NCBI GenBank assembly: GCA_029962745.1 | Contig: CM057151.1 | Coordinates: 9,487,142 to 9,551,141 of the forward strand | Source: Echinometra lucunter | Taxonomy: Eukaryota; Echinodermata; Echinoidea; Camarodonta; Echinometridae | Direction: 5' to 3' | DNA length: 64,000 bases | Shown here: positions 11,366 through 24,580 of the stretch, piece by piece | Layout: each line of letters begins with the position of its first letter | Numbering within the stretch: the stretch's first letter is position 1 | Made by a program: the position numbers and the translations under genes | The notes under the pieces: model-generated | What the model was told of the DNA's origin: nothing | Databases searched by the model: none | What the model saw: the letters and a program-made list of their open reading frames with translations, nothing else

Positions 11366-14222
11366 GTCTTAAAATGAACATGTGCCTATAATGAAAAGAG
11401 TGAATTATAGCTGTCAAAAATATAAAACAGTGTTAGCTGGAAATAAGAAAAGGTACATTTTTATGTCATGTAAAAAATGTGTAAAAGTAGAATATTTTGT
11501 TATGAAGATGTTAAATGTAAAGTTGTAACAGGGTGCTTTCTTTTAATTTCTTTGTAAACTTTAAGTAACCAGTGTTTATAAAGCAGGTTGAGCATAGAAT
11601 CATCGCTTAGACCAATTGATGTGTGTAAACCCCTCCTCATTTTCTACAGTTCTTTCAGAAATATACCAATGATATTGTCCAAATATAGAATGAAATTTGG
11701 ATTTGAAATCAGGCTGTTTTGTTACTTATTAATCCATCCATTGGCAAGGTATGAAATGTAGGAATTATGTAAATGATTTTCAAGTAAGTTAAAAATGAAG
11801 GTGACTTTCAAGCTTAGGAAGTTGGAATACCCAGTATAATCTGAACATGTCCTAATTTTGACCAGATATTTACAGAAGTTATTAAATATATCAATGAATA
11901 TCTTGTACTGCAATTGGCTTTTCTTTGTCGTTTTGCATTACCATTGCATTATTTGTAATACATTTAGTTCATCATACTTCTTCCATATTTAGACATATTT
12001 ATGCACAAATCAACAGTAGGGACATCTTTAGAAAATTCTGGTTTTACATTAGAAATTGGATTGCTTTGCCTCTTTTTAATTTTGGGGGGTATTTAGTTTT
12101 TTGCAATATTCTGACCAGTGCATATTGACAGATTGTTTTGTTGTTGTTTTTTTCACACAAAAAGAAGTCAGATTAAATTATAGTATTACAATGACAATGT
12201 TTGGATATAAGATAGGTGTTTTTCATTATGCTATTAGATTCTTAAAAGCACTTTATTTTTTGTCTCGGATGTATGTAATGTTTACTTTTTATGCTGAAAG
12301 ATAAAGCTGTTTGTTGAGTTACCTCTTGCCATCAAAAAGCAAGTGTTTCTTTAACAAGAATCTGGAGAATAGGAGCCTGTAAAAATGACTTATATCATCA
12401 GTACTACTCTTAAACTCTTATTTACTCAAATTGTTAGCCCTTTGCCATAGTTATTGATCTAATTTTGTAACGAGCTTGTAAGAGGATTTTTGTAGGATGT
12501 GAATGCCTGTAGTTAACAAATGGTGCTGTAAGTTGCTAGCTTGTTAGATCACGGTGAATATTTGCCTACATTTTCTGCTTTTCTTTTTGAAGTAGTGATT
12601 CTAGTTTTTAATATATGTTTTGGTTGATAAGTATTCTTTCTTATTGAAAGGAACCAAGCAACTATTGTAGGAGTACTGCTTCTTAGTATTACATTGCCCA
12701 TGTGACAAAAAAAAGTTAATCAGATTTTTCTGAAGTATGAATTTCTAAGACCTTTTGAGATAAAATGGTATTAAGTCATGTACAGTATCCTCTTAGTAGA
12801 ATGCTTTTATAATGACAGATACTTGCATTTATAGCTTTCTATATATGAGTGAACTGTGATGTAAAGTTACTGCTTGAAGTAAATCACAAAATTAAAATAG
12901 ATGAGTGAAGGACCACTTACTGCTTTACTGATCTGCACTTAAAGACTTTCACAGATATATATTTGAAGTATTTGAATGTATATGATTGTGAGGAATGCTG
13001 CATAATTTATTTTACTTGATATATCTGCAATGAAGCCTTGCAGTAACAGAAAATGGGATTTTGATATTATTATCTAAATGCATAAACAACACGGCAGTGA
13101 ATTTATTTCAGCTTCAGTTAAGTACATATTTAGGATAGGTGAATAGTATTGGAATTATCAAAAGCTGGTTTAATATCAGATATTGATTTGTTTGATTTCA
13201 AAAGTAGCTTTTCAGTTAATAGACCTGTTTACTGATTTTATGCATAGTTGTTGAGCAAAAGTTTCTCTTGACAACTAAGAAACTTGCCAGAGACTTGCCC
13301 GAAATAGCAACAACTTTTGTATGCAGTCTGGATTCCTTCTATTCAGAAACCATTATGCATAACAGGTGAACTGAATAGTTGGTAACCAAGGGTTCTGGAG
13401 ATAAACGAGCATAAATTTGAATGTATTAGTAAACAGGTCTATTTACTATGTAGTGATTTTATGATTAGATTACATCACACTATTGTTCATCATTCAGGTT
13501 TAAGCAAAATTTACAAATTGATTTGAATTCTGTCTAGAATGATATCATTTTAGCCTTTAATTGGAAAAAAGCAGAAGTTGCTCCTGTTATCATAAGGGTA
13601 TATAAATGGTGTTCCTGTACTTCCGGGTGGACTGGAGAAAACAGAGACCTTTCATGTGAATGTGTATATATGTCTTCTATTTTTATACAGTAAGGTACTG
13701 ACAGCTGTAAAGTTTCTCACAGTGGTTCTTGAGAGGAAAAGTAATTATTGTAGATTTTTAAGATGAGCATTTGAAAATAGGTAAAGAGGTAGGCCATGTT
13801 GTTGTGTGTCCAATCAGCATAGAATATTTATGTAAATGTATGTAAAATCAATAGATATGTTATGCTTAATATATGTATTTTGTAAAAGAAATGCAATTTC
13901 TTGTGATTCAGTCATAACTGTACTTCCTTGTAAATGTATTTAAGTGGATATATTGTTCTTTTATGTCGCTGTTCTCTCGCTAATATTTCATTTACTAGGC
14001 ATAGACCTCTGCATTCAGAATAATGAAGTTTCTTTGTAGCAGTAACATCAACATTCTTTTCCAAAGAATTGTAAAATTAGTACTTGTAACATCACTTCAG
14101 CCTATACAACAATATAGAAATACATTATAAACACTAACAGATACATATGTATTTTTATTACGAAATTATCCCAAAGCAACTTGAGTTTTAATAATCATTC
14201 CTGTGCATGTGAAACGTTCAAA

Positions 14223-14228
14223 AATAAA
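14223..14228 (+). terminator. distal poly(A) signal, receptor gene
   Basis: AATAAA followed 30-60 bases later by a T-run and GTTGTGAAGTGCTTTT, a plausible downstream GU-rich element. It lies only about 220 bases from the opposing poly(A) signal of the minus-strand gene. Confidence 0.5.
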
Positions 14229-14394
14229 GAAACTACCATGGACTTTATCCTTTTTTTAATCAGACATTTGAAAAGTTGTGAAGTGCTTTTCAGATGTACT
14301 CCCGGTAAACATTATTTTTCACAGTACAGGATGTGAAGAACAAGAACACTCACCATACTCACATGGCCACTCATACGAGGACTCATTCTTCATC

Positions 14395-14455
14395 CATCAA
14401 AACAAAAACAAAAACACACTTGTTCAAGAATCTCTAAGACAGTTTACTTTTTATT
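14395..14455 (-). terminator. poly(A) signal and GU-rich element, minus-strand peptide gene
   Basis: On the minus strand, CTCAATAAAAAG (AATAAA at 14455-14450) is followed after about 20 bases by GTGTGTTTTTGTTTTTGTTT. This is a textbook AATAAA plus GU/U-rich downstream element, and cleavage would fall near 14430-14440. It places the 3' end of the minus-strand gene tail to tail with the receptor gene. Confidence 0.55.
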
Positions 14456-17098
14456 GAGACCAAGCCAGAACATGAGTTTACAAACCAAAGAAAAATAATT
14501 CTTTTTCGTCTTATATGTACAAGATTAGTATAAAGAAACGAGTCTAAATCCCACGTAAACCTAACTTTGAAAACACAGTCTACACTTTTGAGATGTATTT
14601 CTTTAGGATGTTAAATCATGACTTGTTGATGGTACATACGTAAGATTAGAATGTCACATAACAGGCCGATTTTATACGCTTCGAGTATCGTCTTTCATTT
14701 TTCCCATTAATACGCTGAATGTTATTCAAAGTCTTCCCCGCTAATGTTTACACTCCCATAAATGATTAATTTCTTGGAAAATTCACTGCATAGAATAGTA
14801 AAATTGTAAATCATAACGGCTAGTTTGTATAATAAAGTCATGACGAGATTCGTTCTTGGTGCTTTGGACAAAATCATACTAGCAATGATAAATGATGCTA
14901 TGAATAACGATGAACAAATAATGGCAAAAGAAGTAATGCACATAATCATACGAATTTATCAATTTATAAGGATATTCTCAGTTATCACACTTTGGATTTC
15001 AAGACAATCTGACTGCATGTTTGTTGGCCTTTGTTTCATTTTTCTTTTTTCTTTCTTTAATTTTCTTTTCAATGTCTTGAGACTCGTGACGAATCTTGTG
15101 GAATAATGATAAAGATACACCAATGGTTGTATCGATTTTTCTCAAAAATATGTTAAAGTGAAAAATTGTAGAATGTGCTAATAAAGATATGATAGTAAAT
15201 AATTATTAGGCTATAAATTGATATATTGCGTAATTTGTCTGAGTCAGCAGAAAGTCAGATTGATATTCAAGAAGGATTTGTGAGGGTAAAACCCGTGGAA
15301 CATCTTATTTGAACTACTGTCGCTGTAAAATTCTTCAAGGGAGAATCTTAAAGTGACCAAAGTATGTGTTCCCATTACATGCAAAGAAAATAACTACTCG
15401 CTATATTTATGTCTTATGCATTTGTTGACTGTTAATTTTACTTTTTTATATATTAGGTATCCTCTTTTTGTCGCAATTACATGCTTTTAATAAAAACGGA
15501 GTCATGATATTTTGGCTGAGAAATATTATTCCTGTACATTGCAATGTGTTTGTTTGGACTGCTAATGTTTTCTGGTTGTGGGCTTGCGAAATGAGGTTTC
15601 TGTCGTACAGATTAAATACACGAGTCATTGAATTTCATGCACTCGTTTTTTTATTTCAAGGAAATATCAAAAGCCGGACTCACTTTTTCAAGACACCATG
15701 TCCTTTCCAAATAACATGCTTCCACTTAAAAACTGTAAGACACCCTTCTTCTCCCCCTTGTCAACACTCTGAAAAGTCGAGTCTTTTAGGTGGCAAAGCC
15801 AATAGTTCACTCCGAGCAAGACAATCTGAATAAGCGAGAAAAGGCCCCGAGGCCTTGCTTCCTCTTTACCTTTATCATTAAACACAAGCAAGATGCGAAG
15901 GAGATTAAAATCACGCTTCGACAGCGTCCTTGCATAATTGAACATTTATTAAGCAGTCAAATCACTCCATTCTGAATCTTTATGTTTATTTTATTGGTCA
16001 TCGTAATTTGCCAACCTGCTTTCCCCATCGACAAATCAATCATATCTAAATTTGCCTTGGAGATGAGCACGAGTATATGCTCTTTATACTTGCGATTTCC
16101 ATTATGCATATAGTTAGGGGGAAAGGTAGAAGAAGATTTCATTCACCTTGTGTTACAATTTTATTCAAGCGAAATTCCGAAGTCCTGCTGACTAAAAGTT
16201 TTTGCAGGTGCCTAGATTAAAGCACTATTTGTTGACGCTGTTTCAACAATGACGCGATCTCATGGTAATTGATATTTAGAAGTGAGGGAACGATACGCCG
16301 AAAGGCTTTCTGCAGCATCAAGTCAAATTTAGCAAAATTCAATATGGATCCTACGACAACGGAATCTTTCTTTTCAGATGAATAAGCAAACATCTTTAAA
16401 TTGGAACTGCCCTTCAGCGCAGTGAAGGTTTATGCTTTAGAAACAAACCATCTCAAACCTGCACAAACTAGATCGTGATACCTTGCTTAACGTCAAGGAA
16501 TGAGAATGCCCCAACATCTGGAAGTCAGATTTTCTAAACGTTTTCTTTGTCCTCCCTTAAATGTGTAAAATCATATACCACATAGTTTTCCAACTAAATT
16601 TCAGAAATACACTACTTTGAAATACATTAACGTGATAAGTTTTTCGGCCCTTTTTGGAGTTAAGCTAAGATGACAGCAAGTCATGAAATACTATATGCGA
16701 TAAATTTTACTGCAGTAAAAACAGAAAGAAATCAAATTTATTCCTATGTAGTAATACAGTATATATACATAACCTGTACAGATAATGTGCTAAGAAAAAT
16801 GTATGATTCCATCTACTCATTCTAATGCACTCATTTCATACTTTGAACCTCGAATCCAAACTAAATTACCTGTGAACTACATCCTGTGGGTCAGTCTAAT
16901 TATTCACGGTAACCGATGTGCGCAACTAATAGAAATGGGAGACTTCGGTATTTATATCCTTTTGTTTACACGATGGTGATATTGGGCTAGAGTGATTGGT
17001 GTAGAAATTAAAAATATAAACAGTTGACGGGGTTATTTACAAAGCAAAAAATCGAATTTATTGAGGTGAGAACTATGTTGTTTACATCACGAGTGCTT
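14430..17098 (-). other. 3' UTR of the peptide-precursor gene (inferred)
   Basis: From the stop at 17099-17101 to the poly(A) signal at 14450-14455 there is no further supportable exon, mobile element or tandem repeat. Several open frames of 60-120 codons on both strands look like chance frames, with no domains and no splice logic. A 2.7-kb 3' UTR is inferred. An undetected final intron inside it cannot be excluded. Confidence 0.4.
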
Positions 17099-17143
17099 CT
17101 AACGAAGATCCAAACCATTCCTCTCGCCAAAGTCTTCGATGAT
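17099..17143 (-). CDS. candidate secreted peptide precursor, exon 6 (terminal)
   Basis: Minus-strand terminal exon. A long pyrimidine tract (complement of 17144-17175) ends in ctctctctgcag. It is followed in phase 0 by 14 codons, IIEDFGERNGLDLR, and TAG (17101-17099). It joins in phase to exon 5, whose last codon is CAG. The acidic/hydrophobic pattern continues the helical character of exon 5. The exon was found only from splice signal plus phase. The alternative phase-0 acceptor near 23767 gives Ser-Pro-Phe-Phe-stop and looks far less likely. Confidence 0.72.
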   Translation of the reverse strand: MIEDFGERNGLDLR

Positions 17144-19392
17144 CTGCAGAGAGAGAGAGGGGGGTGGGGTGGGGTAAGGTGTGAAGGAGGGAGGGGAGAT
17201 GGGATGTAGACAGAGAGAGGGGCAATGTGAATAAATGAAAACGACGAAGAGAGGAGGAGAGAGAGAGTCGGGATAGGAAATGGGAAAGAGAAGAAAACGT
17301 ATTACTTTATAAATAGAATAAATCTATACCATCCCTTCCAAATATACTTTCTGAACCTTTAGCTACATGTTATAGAGTACTTCAAAGCATTATACAAAAT
17401 ACTTTTTCCCCCATTTTTCATTTTATTCACGGTTAACAAAAACTGTATACAAATTATTGTGCCCGCTTTCAGCTAAAAGCAGTTTTCAGCGAGGCCACGA
17501 TAAAACATTGAACAGTAGATATAAACAAGGAAAATGCAATTCACAAACAACAGATATGCAAGTTACAGATGAACATATTAACAGAAGTAGAAAAGAACAA
17601 AATCGAATCAATAGTGACGAAATTTTACCCCAAAATGAAAAGAAAGTTAAAAGAGTGAGGACAGAGAAAAGACAGACAGCTAGGGAGGTAGAGGAAGCTT
17701 TAATAACCCCGCATTCCGGCAAAGAACTAGCCAATCTCCAAAATCATTTTGATAATATCTTATTTTACACATTCGACTGAATAGGATTGAATGGAACTGT
17801 ATTCCATTGCATTAGAAATCAGCATGTGTTACACTTAATTTTACATTCACTACCCCTATACAGTACTGTGAAATAGATGATAAAAACTTATTCACTGTAA
17901 GTGACACTCCGTTGCAGTAATTTTTGCGACTCGAACTTAACATTATTTATGAAATTCTAGTTCAACGTGAAGACTCATGTTATCTTTTTCAATATTGATG
18001 AGTGGTGACGCATATTAAAAACGTCGCCATTCAAAATCTCCGAATATTTACTCACATATTCCAAACCTCCACGTTTGTCTAGAATGAAAGTGACTAGATT
18101 CCACCAAATCTATCTAGAGTATTAAAGATTAATTGCTTGAAATCTCTTAAGAAAGTAGGAATTTTTATCAAAATGGAAATCAAGACAGCAAATGTGAAAA
18201 AATGTCTAACAAAGGCGTATTTTGTTTGGTTGTGCAAATTCCCAGTATTATCGTTTACAAAAATAAATCGAGTCCTACCTGTTCAACCCTTTAATCAGTT
18301 CAATGTGGAAATGTATTCAGCCAGTATCAAATTAGATAAACACTATTCTCAGGTCCTTCCTCTATACTTGATTGGAAATTTTAGGACTGTAAGACGAAAC
18401 GGTGCAATTGAAAAAAGGCTTTATAGTACCAACAAACCTGAAACTAGCTATTCCACTTTCAATCGTTAACATTTTCTCACTTTTTGCTACTTCATATCGT
18501 CTATTTTTTTAACTTGCGGGGGAAATGTGAGTTAGGAAACACATGGGAGGGTGTGAGAGATTACGCTTGAAGAGGGTGTGGGAGGAGATGCAAGGCAGGT
18601 GACACCCTCCGCCCCGCAACTACGCTCCTGCATGAAGAGACCTCCATATCGTAAATTATTTTTGTGTGCTTGGAAAAATTTGAACTGAAATTAATGTCTA
18701 TTATCCTCTCCTCGCAGTCATGTGGCTCAAGTGAAAAAGGTTTACAATATGAAAAACATATACAGATATTAAAAAGAAAATGAACGTACACTCAAATCAC
18801 ACGAATTGAAGACATGGGTATGACAGACAATACACTTCAAAATCATCCATAAACAGATGCTTTTTGAACTGACAAATGTGTTTTTCGAATTAGAAATTTC
18901 TACTTGAACAGAAATATCAACCATTTTTTAATTATGTCGGATGGGATACGGAAGGTGATACAATCAAAATGAACAAAGCCTTCCAACCTTTGTAAAGTGC
19001 CATTTCATTCCTTTCAACTCTTCAAGCATCGCTCTTCATTATTACTTCCACATATCCTCTTTATTTTAATAATAACCGTGAAAAAAGCATGAAAATAATC
19101 ATAGCATATACCACTGAACATATCTAAATGCTACATTGTTACGTGCTAGACACTTAGTATATGCCGCAGGGCGGTATAAGTCCGATATATCTTTTTGTTT
19201 CAATGGTAGGCGTAATAACCCGTCCTTGGTATGAAGTATCAACTATGACGTACGATGTAGAGGGCAGTTCGATAGTAACAAAGAATCGCATTTGATGCGA
19301 GAATTTTATATGGAATTTACGCAATTATTAGTATTCAGACTGTAAGATGTCAAGTGGTATCGCCTTTTCATAAATGAATGAAAAATGTGAAT

Positions 19393-19430
19393 ATATCTCA
19401 TTTCCAACATGACTGTTGGAAATGAGATAT
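19393..19430. repeat. perfect 17-bp hairpin with 4-nt loop
   Basis: ATATCTCATTTCCAACA (19393-19409), loop tgac, then its exact reverse complement (19414-19430). Function unknown. Confidence 0.9.
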
Positions 19431-22341
19431 TCTTATATCCAACAAAATTCCTTACAAAATACATTCGTAGACAGAAGCGTGACTGGCTATCATTGCATGG
19501 GGGGGGGGGGGGTAGCCCGATCAAATTTTATGTGAATATGAATATTTCAGTAATGAAAACATAATTCTAAGAATCTTGAAATGCGAAGGTCCTTAAATAT
19601 TCGAATTTTCCGAGGGGGATATTAAATCACCCAGAGAAAGGATAAAAAAAATGTAATTTTTAGATCTTAATTGCCACCTTAGGGTTCCAAAAGTAAAAGT
19701 CGAAAATCAAATTTTTTCGATAGGAAATTCTAAACAATGATCCCAAAGCAGCTTTGCAAACTTTTTCCTCAAACTGTATATTCTGAATAAACGTAAGTAA
19801 CTCACTCAAGTAACAACCAAATATATAGATTCTGCATCTATAACATTTTAGTATCATTTTGTACTTGAGCCTACATCGACCAAGATACGAAAGTGTACAA
19901 GGTAATTCTGTTGATTTTTTGAGAATTCCAAGTAGCCACCCCATTATGTACATATTTTGCAAGCTTAATTTTAAACATGTTTGTCGTAAGACCTATGGTA
20001 AAATCTGTGGGTGCAATTCAATACATCATTCTATTTTCCGGTTGCCATTAAAGAAAACAGGCTTTTTTTTTTTTTTTTACAAAAGTACCCCCGAAAACCT
20101 GACCAAGACAGAAACCATGACTCTTTTCCCTATATTCGTCTTTGTGATCTTTTGACTTGTTGTGTTCAATGAAAACAGTACATCCCGACAGGGACTAAAT
20201 TTAGATGAAATGGGTTCTTCTTATTTCATGATCATTGTTGCTTGTTGATTCGACCGCGGTCATGAGCGGGGTCAAGACCACGAGTGTGGCCGAAGCTCTG
20301 CCCGTCCATTGCCTGTCAACGGACGGTGGTTCAAAGCAAACAGTGTAGACATGTCGCAGGAAGGGGTTTGATAGTGTCAAGAGAGTGGTCTGACGTAGAA
20401 ACACTCTCAACTTAACACCAACAAACCATTCTTTGCCCTCAGATATCTTCCTTTTTCCCCACAAAATAATGAAAACGTGAAAAGAACTCCAGTATTACTT
20501 ATTTCATCATACAAAAAATGTATGAAAATAATTACTCAATACACAACATCAAACGCGATAGACGTAAACTCAAAGGTATGTCACGCGAAGTTAGAGAGAT
20601 AAAACTCCTGCAAGATATAAGTAGCCCTACATAAATATAGAAGTTGATAAGTCACTGTATAGTGTTGCTTACGCCAGCGACGAATCCAGGATATGGACTG
20701 CTTAAAATCAGTCCTTTTCGTGGCTGCACAGAAGTTTTTACTGTAAATGTTAAATTCGAGGCGCATTCACTCTAAATTTCTTAGAAATCGATCCAAGAAA
20801 TTGTGATAAGGGATAAATCCAAAATTAAATTAAGAAATTATAACCTTCAAAGTTGATTTATAAATCTATTAGATCAAGAATCTAATTGAATTTTTGATTT
20901 TGGTTCGCAATTTTTAAATGTATTGGATTTGGTCAAATTATGAATGGGATTGGGCTATGGATCCAGGACCGGGCACAACGGTAGACATAACCCCTTCTTC
21001 TATGTGCATAAAATGTTCATTTATTGCTTATAAGTCAGAGTCACGTAATGAAAATTTTACTTTATTTTAGTGATGAATTAAGAATTTAAATCAAAACAAC
21101 AAATGAAAATACCTATGAAGTGTTTAAGGACAGACAATATTATATATGAAGAGGTCATACAAAAGGACATTTATAACTGGGAAAATTTTCGATATATATT
21201 TGTTAAAAGTTGACTCCACCTGTAAGGAAATTGATGTTTCCTTCAAAAATCTCCTCACCACATTGAATGTATATAAGACAGTCTTTTAATAACTTTACCG
21301 GCTGCAATATTGAGGGAAAAAATGGGATTTCAATGTAAAGTTTAAAAATATGGACGTGCTAAGTTGCCGACATTCATTTGATATTTTGCGCGTTTTAAGT
21401 ACGAAATTGAATTTTGAAAGTTTTAATATGGCCGAAAGTATCTAATTCTTCTTCAATTTGTCTTTCTTTGCCTCTGTTTTCCGTCTATCGTTGGCTGGTA
21501 ATTGTATCGTTACTGACTGTTTACACAATAACAATCTTACATGCACAGTTTAGAATTATCTCATCTTCAGCCATTCTCTCCTACTGTAGCTTTATGATTT
21601 GATATTGAGTTGTTGCATTCAAGTCAATCTTGCAGTTTGTTCGAAACTGCTTACTAGAATCGTTGAAAAGAGCGAGCTACCGAGAAGCCCCCCCCCCCCC
21701 CCCCCTCCCTCATCACGTTGCCATACACCTGTACCTTAACTCTGGACAACTGGGTGAGATGAATGCGTGTGAATAAGAGTCCTTTCAAAAATCTCGTCCA
21801 ATTATTACCTTACACATGTTACGAGGTCAAATATGAATGTCAATCAATGTGAGTACAGATCGTACACTACGGAAAGACGAGTTTTATACACCACCCGGCT
21901 TTTTCTACTCAATGCGTTGTTTGAGAATCAAAAATCTTACGGCGTTGGTGGATTTGAGCATGGTGCCTTTGAAATTAGGTAATAAAAACATCGCCATACT
22001 CTGCACACCAAGGCCATTACGACTAGAAAGCTGCAATAATTTGAAAACATGACGTGTAAAGAAATCATGCTTCATCAACGACCAGTGGAGGTAATAGAAT
22101 TGTGGAAGCGTTTACGGGGATTTGCAAAAGATTTAAATGTAGACCTGGTAAATGTACACATTTTGTTAAGACCACCTGTAAACAACTGGCCTGCATTTAG
22201 AAATTGAAATAGGATGGAATATGGAATATTAAGAATATGAATTTAGGTCCCAGCTTTTCAGAATGATTGCAGGGTGTTATCAGCATCTTATGAAATAAAG
22301 ATCTTATCGACTGCGAATCGTAACGACGAATCGTTAAGCTC

Positions 22342-22704
22342 GGCGCACACTGTACGATCCGACTGCGATCCGATTTTCGAACAAATGGCATATTGCATTA
22401 AACATGGAAGTTTAAACAAGTAAAACTGTCTTATTTGAAGTCCGGAATAATGATAGGAATACTAAAATCGAAATTTTGGTTAACTGCAAGCCTTGTGGTC
22501 GGAGTAAAGGCCAAATCGGCTTCAAATCTTAGCCGATTGCAAGATTGCTATGACGTCACTACGATTTGGAATTGAATTCGCTTTTATTCCTTCATACGAC
22601 TATTTGGAGCTTTGATCATGTGGATTTTATGTTTGAATATTCATATCAACTGCTATAACAAAATTTCCCCAAATCGGATCGCAGTCGCATCGTGCAGTGT
22701 GACG
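22342..22704. mobile_element. MITE-like element, CGATCCGACTGCGATCCG termini
   Basis: The left end CACACTGTACGATCCGACTG + CGATCCGATTT faces an inverted right end (complement CACACTGCACGATGCGACTG + CGATCCGATTT) about 330 bp away. The interior is non-coding. The same terminus occurs at 60079, and a more diverged relative lies at about 61240-61660. Size, inverted termini and dispersed copies fit a non-autonomous DNA transposon. The superfamily is not determined. Confidence 0.65.
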
Positions 22705-24284
22705 ATTTATCCAACGTTTATGGGATGAAAATCCCGGGGGGGGGGGGGCTGTCCCTAACAACGTTGTCAGGGTGACACAATATCGAATGCATCCTTGCCC
22801 TTTCGCTCGTAGGCTTGTCAAACATCCCTAACTAAATGAGATGACTTTTTCTCTCTCTCTCTCTCTCTTGTCAGAGAATTTCGAATGTGTCCCCTTCATA
22901 TTTCCAATTCTCACTATAGCGTTTTTTGATGTAAACTGTCATTATAACCGTTTCGAACCTCAATCACTCTATATTCTTTAGAAATATTTAAAACTTTAGA
23001 AAATCATTATTTAATCACAATTTGCAATACCTTTCGGAATTCAGTCGTAGTCTGGTCGAAAGGTAGGCGGTGGCACTAGATAGATATTACCATTTTGGAA
23101 TGCGTAATAATGACAATCAACCCTACCTTTTGTGTAAAAAATAAGTAGGAAGATGCTAATGTTTAAAAGCACGCAATATGACGCTCTGCCCCTGGTGATA
23201 AAATGGTCTTGGTTATGGCATCATAACAATGAACCCTTGTAAATGCATTTCTGAAAAGTCAAGGCACTTTAATTCTAGTGATTAGACGACTGATGTTTGA
23301 GTTGAAATAAGATTTGACGACGTTTGTGCAATGAAATGTGTCTAAGCTTTCCAGGCAAATGTTGTAATTGAGTATAAACTGGAACGGAGTTTGTGTGGTT
23401 GTATAGCAGACGGATGCAATGCCATTCTAGTTCTAGAAATTTAATCTTCTCCAAATAAGTCTTCAAATTCGTAACATGTAATGTCGCCATTTAATTCTAA
23501 CCCAATGAAAATTTTCATTCATTTCAATTTGTAAATTTATTCCGGACGCTGCTGCAATTGGTATATCAAAATGAATAGTTTTAGAATCCCTTCCACGTTT
23601 CGCAATAATTCATCGTTACCCAAAGAAACCTTACCCCATTTGAAACGTCTGCGTTTCCTTCTTACAATGAATCATTCTTGTAGTACAATTTCGACGAAGT
23701 TCTGCAGGGTACACCAAATCTCCTCCAATCGCGAATCCGCCCCCTCCCAAAATTAGAAAAAAGGAGACTGTAAAAAGTATTGGGTTACAAATTTCTCACA
23801 AAGATATTTCGCCGTTTTACGGTCTACTAAAAATAGTTACATTAGAATATGTCAGGGATTATCTTTGTCGGGCATAGGAAAGGTCCAAAAATGGGTGGAC
23901 ACATTTCGACTTGGGAAATATTTCGACCAATACTTCAAGGGGGAATTTTATCTACTTTAATAGAAAGCGCAGTGCCTCAAATCCAGGTCACTGTCTCTTA
24001 TCGACTTGCCCCATCCAATGTCACTGCCAACGTATTGCCAAAATTGATATTAATAGTATCAATATTTTCTGTCAAAATGTCTTGTGAACATACTTCCCGA
24101 TGTCTATCATGCATTTAGTTATCGAATTTAATTGTATGTAACTCCTTCGTCCTATATTCCCTATACCTCTCACTTATACCTCTGTCCTGTCCCAACCAAA
24201 ACAAACATCGTCCCTATACTACCCCTTTCTCGTCTGATCTCAGCGTTCACAACGGTAACATGTCGTTTGTTTCCTTGAGGCTCA

Positions 24285-24580
24285 TAATTCTGAAAAAATT
24301 CAATTTCCCGAGGGTTCGTAATCGCAAAAATAAAATAGGATTCATGATCCCCAAAATAAGTTACGGTTCATAATTCAGAAAATAAAATGGGGTTCATAAT
24401 TCCGGAAATAAAGCAGGATTTATAGTTCAAAAATAAAAGCGGGCTCGCACTTCCGATGGTTTATAGCTCCGAAAATAAAATAGAATCCTGTGTCGTCTTC
24501 GGAGTTACGAACCTCTGAAATATTGATCTCTATTGTCTTCGGAATTATAAACCACGGTATAGGAAATATGTGTTTGCAAT
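24285..24580. repeat. degenerate 26-bp minisatellite, GGTTCATAATTCCGAAAATA type
   Basis: About seven units of roughly 26 bp run forward (24285-24480). At 24500-24555 the same motif appears in reverse orientation (GGAATTATAAACC). No coding content. Confidence 0.7.

Larger units (their letters stand above)
10587..14245 (+). other. 3' UTR of the receptor gene (inferred extent)
   Basis: The 3.66 kb after the stop lacks coding signs and repeats. It is T-rich on the sense strand, as long animal 3' UTRs often are. Two AATAAA hexamers fit alternative ends: 11360-11365 (proximal) and 14223-14228 (distal). T/GT-rich DNA follows the distal one. Pumilio-type TGTATATA octamers occur at 10700-10707 and 13663-13670. 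The extent is inference; no transcript evidence was available. Confidence 0.5.

Noticed and set aside
20201..20464. 87-codon minus-strand open frame in a GC-richer patch
   Set aside because: No signal, domain or splice support; treated as chance.
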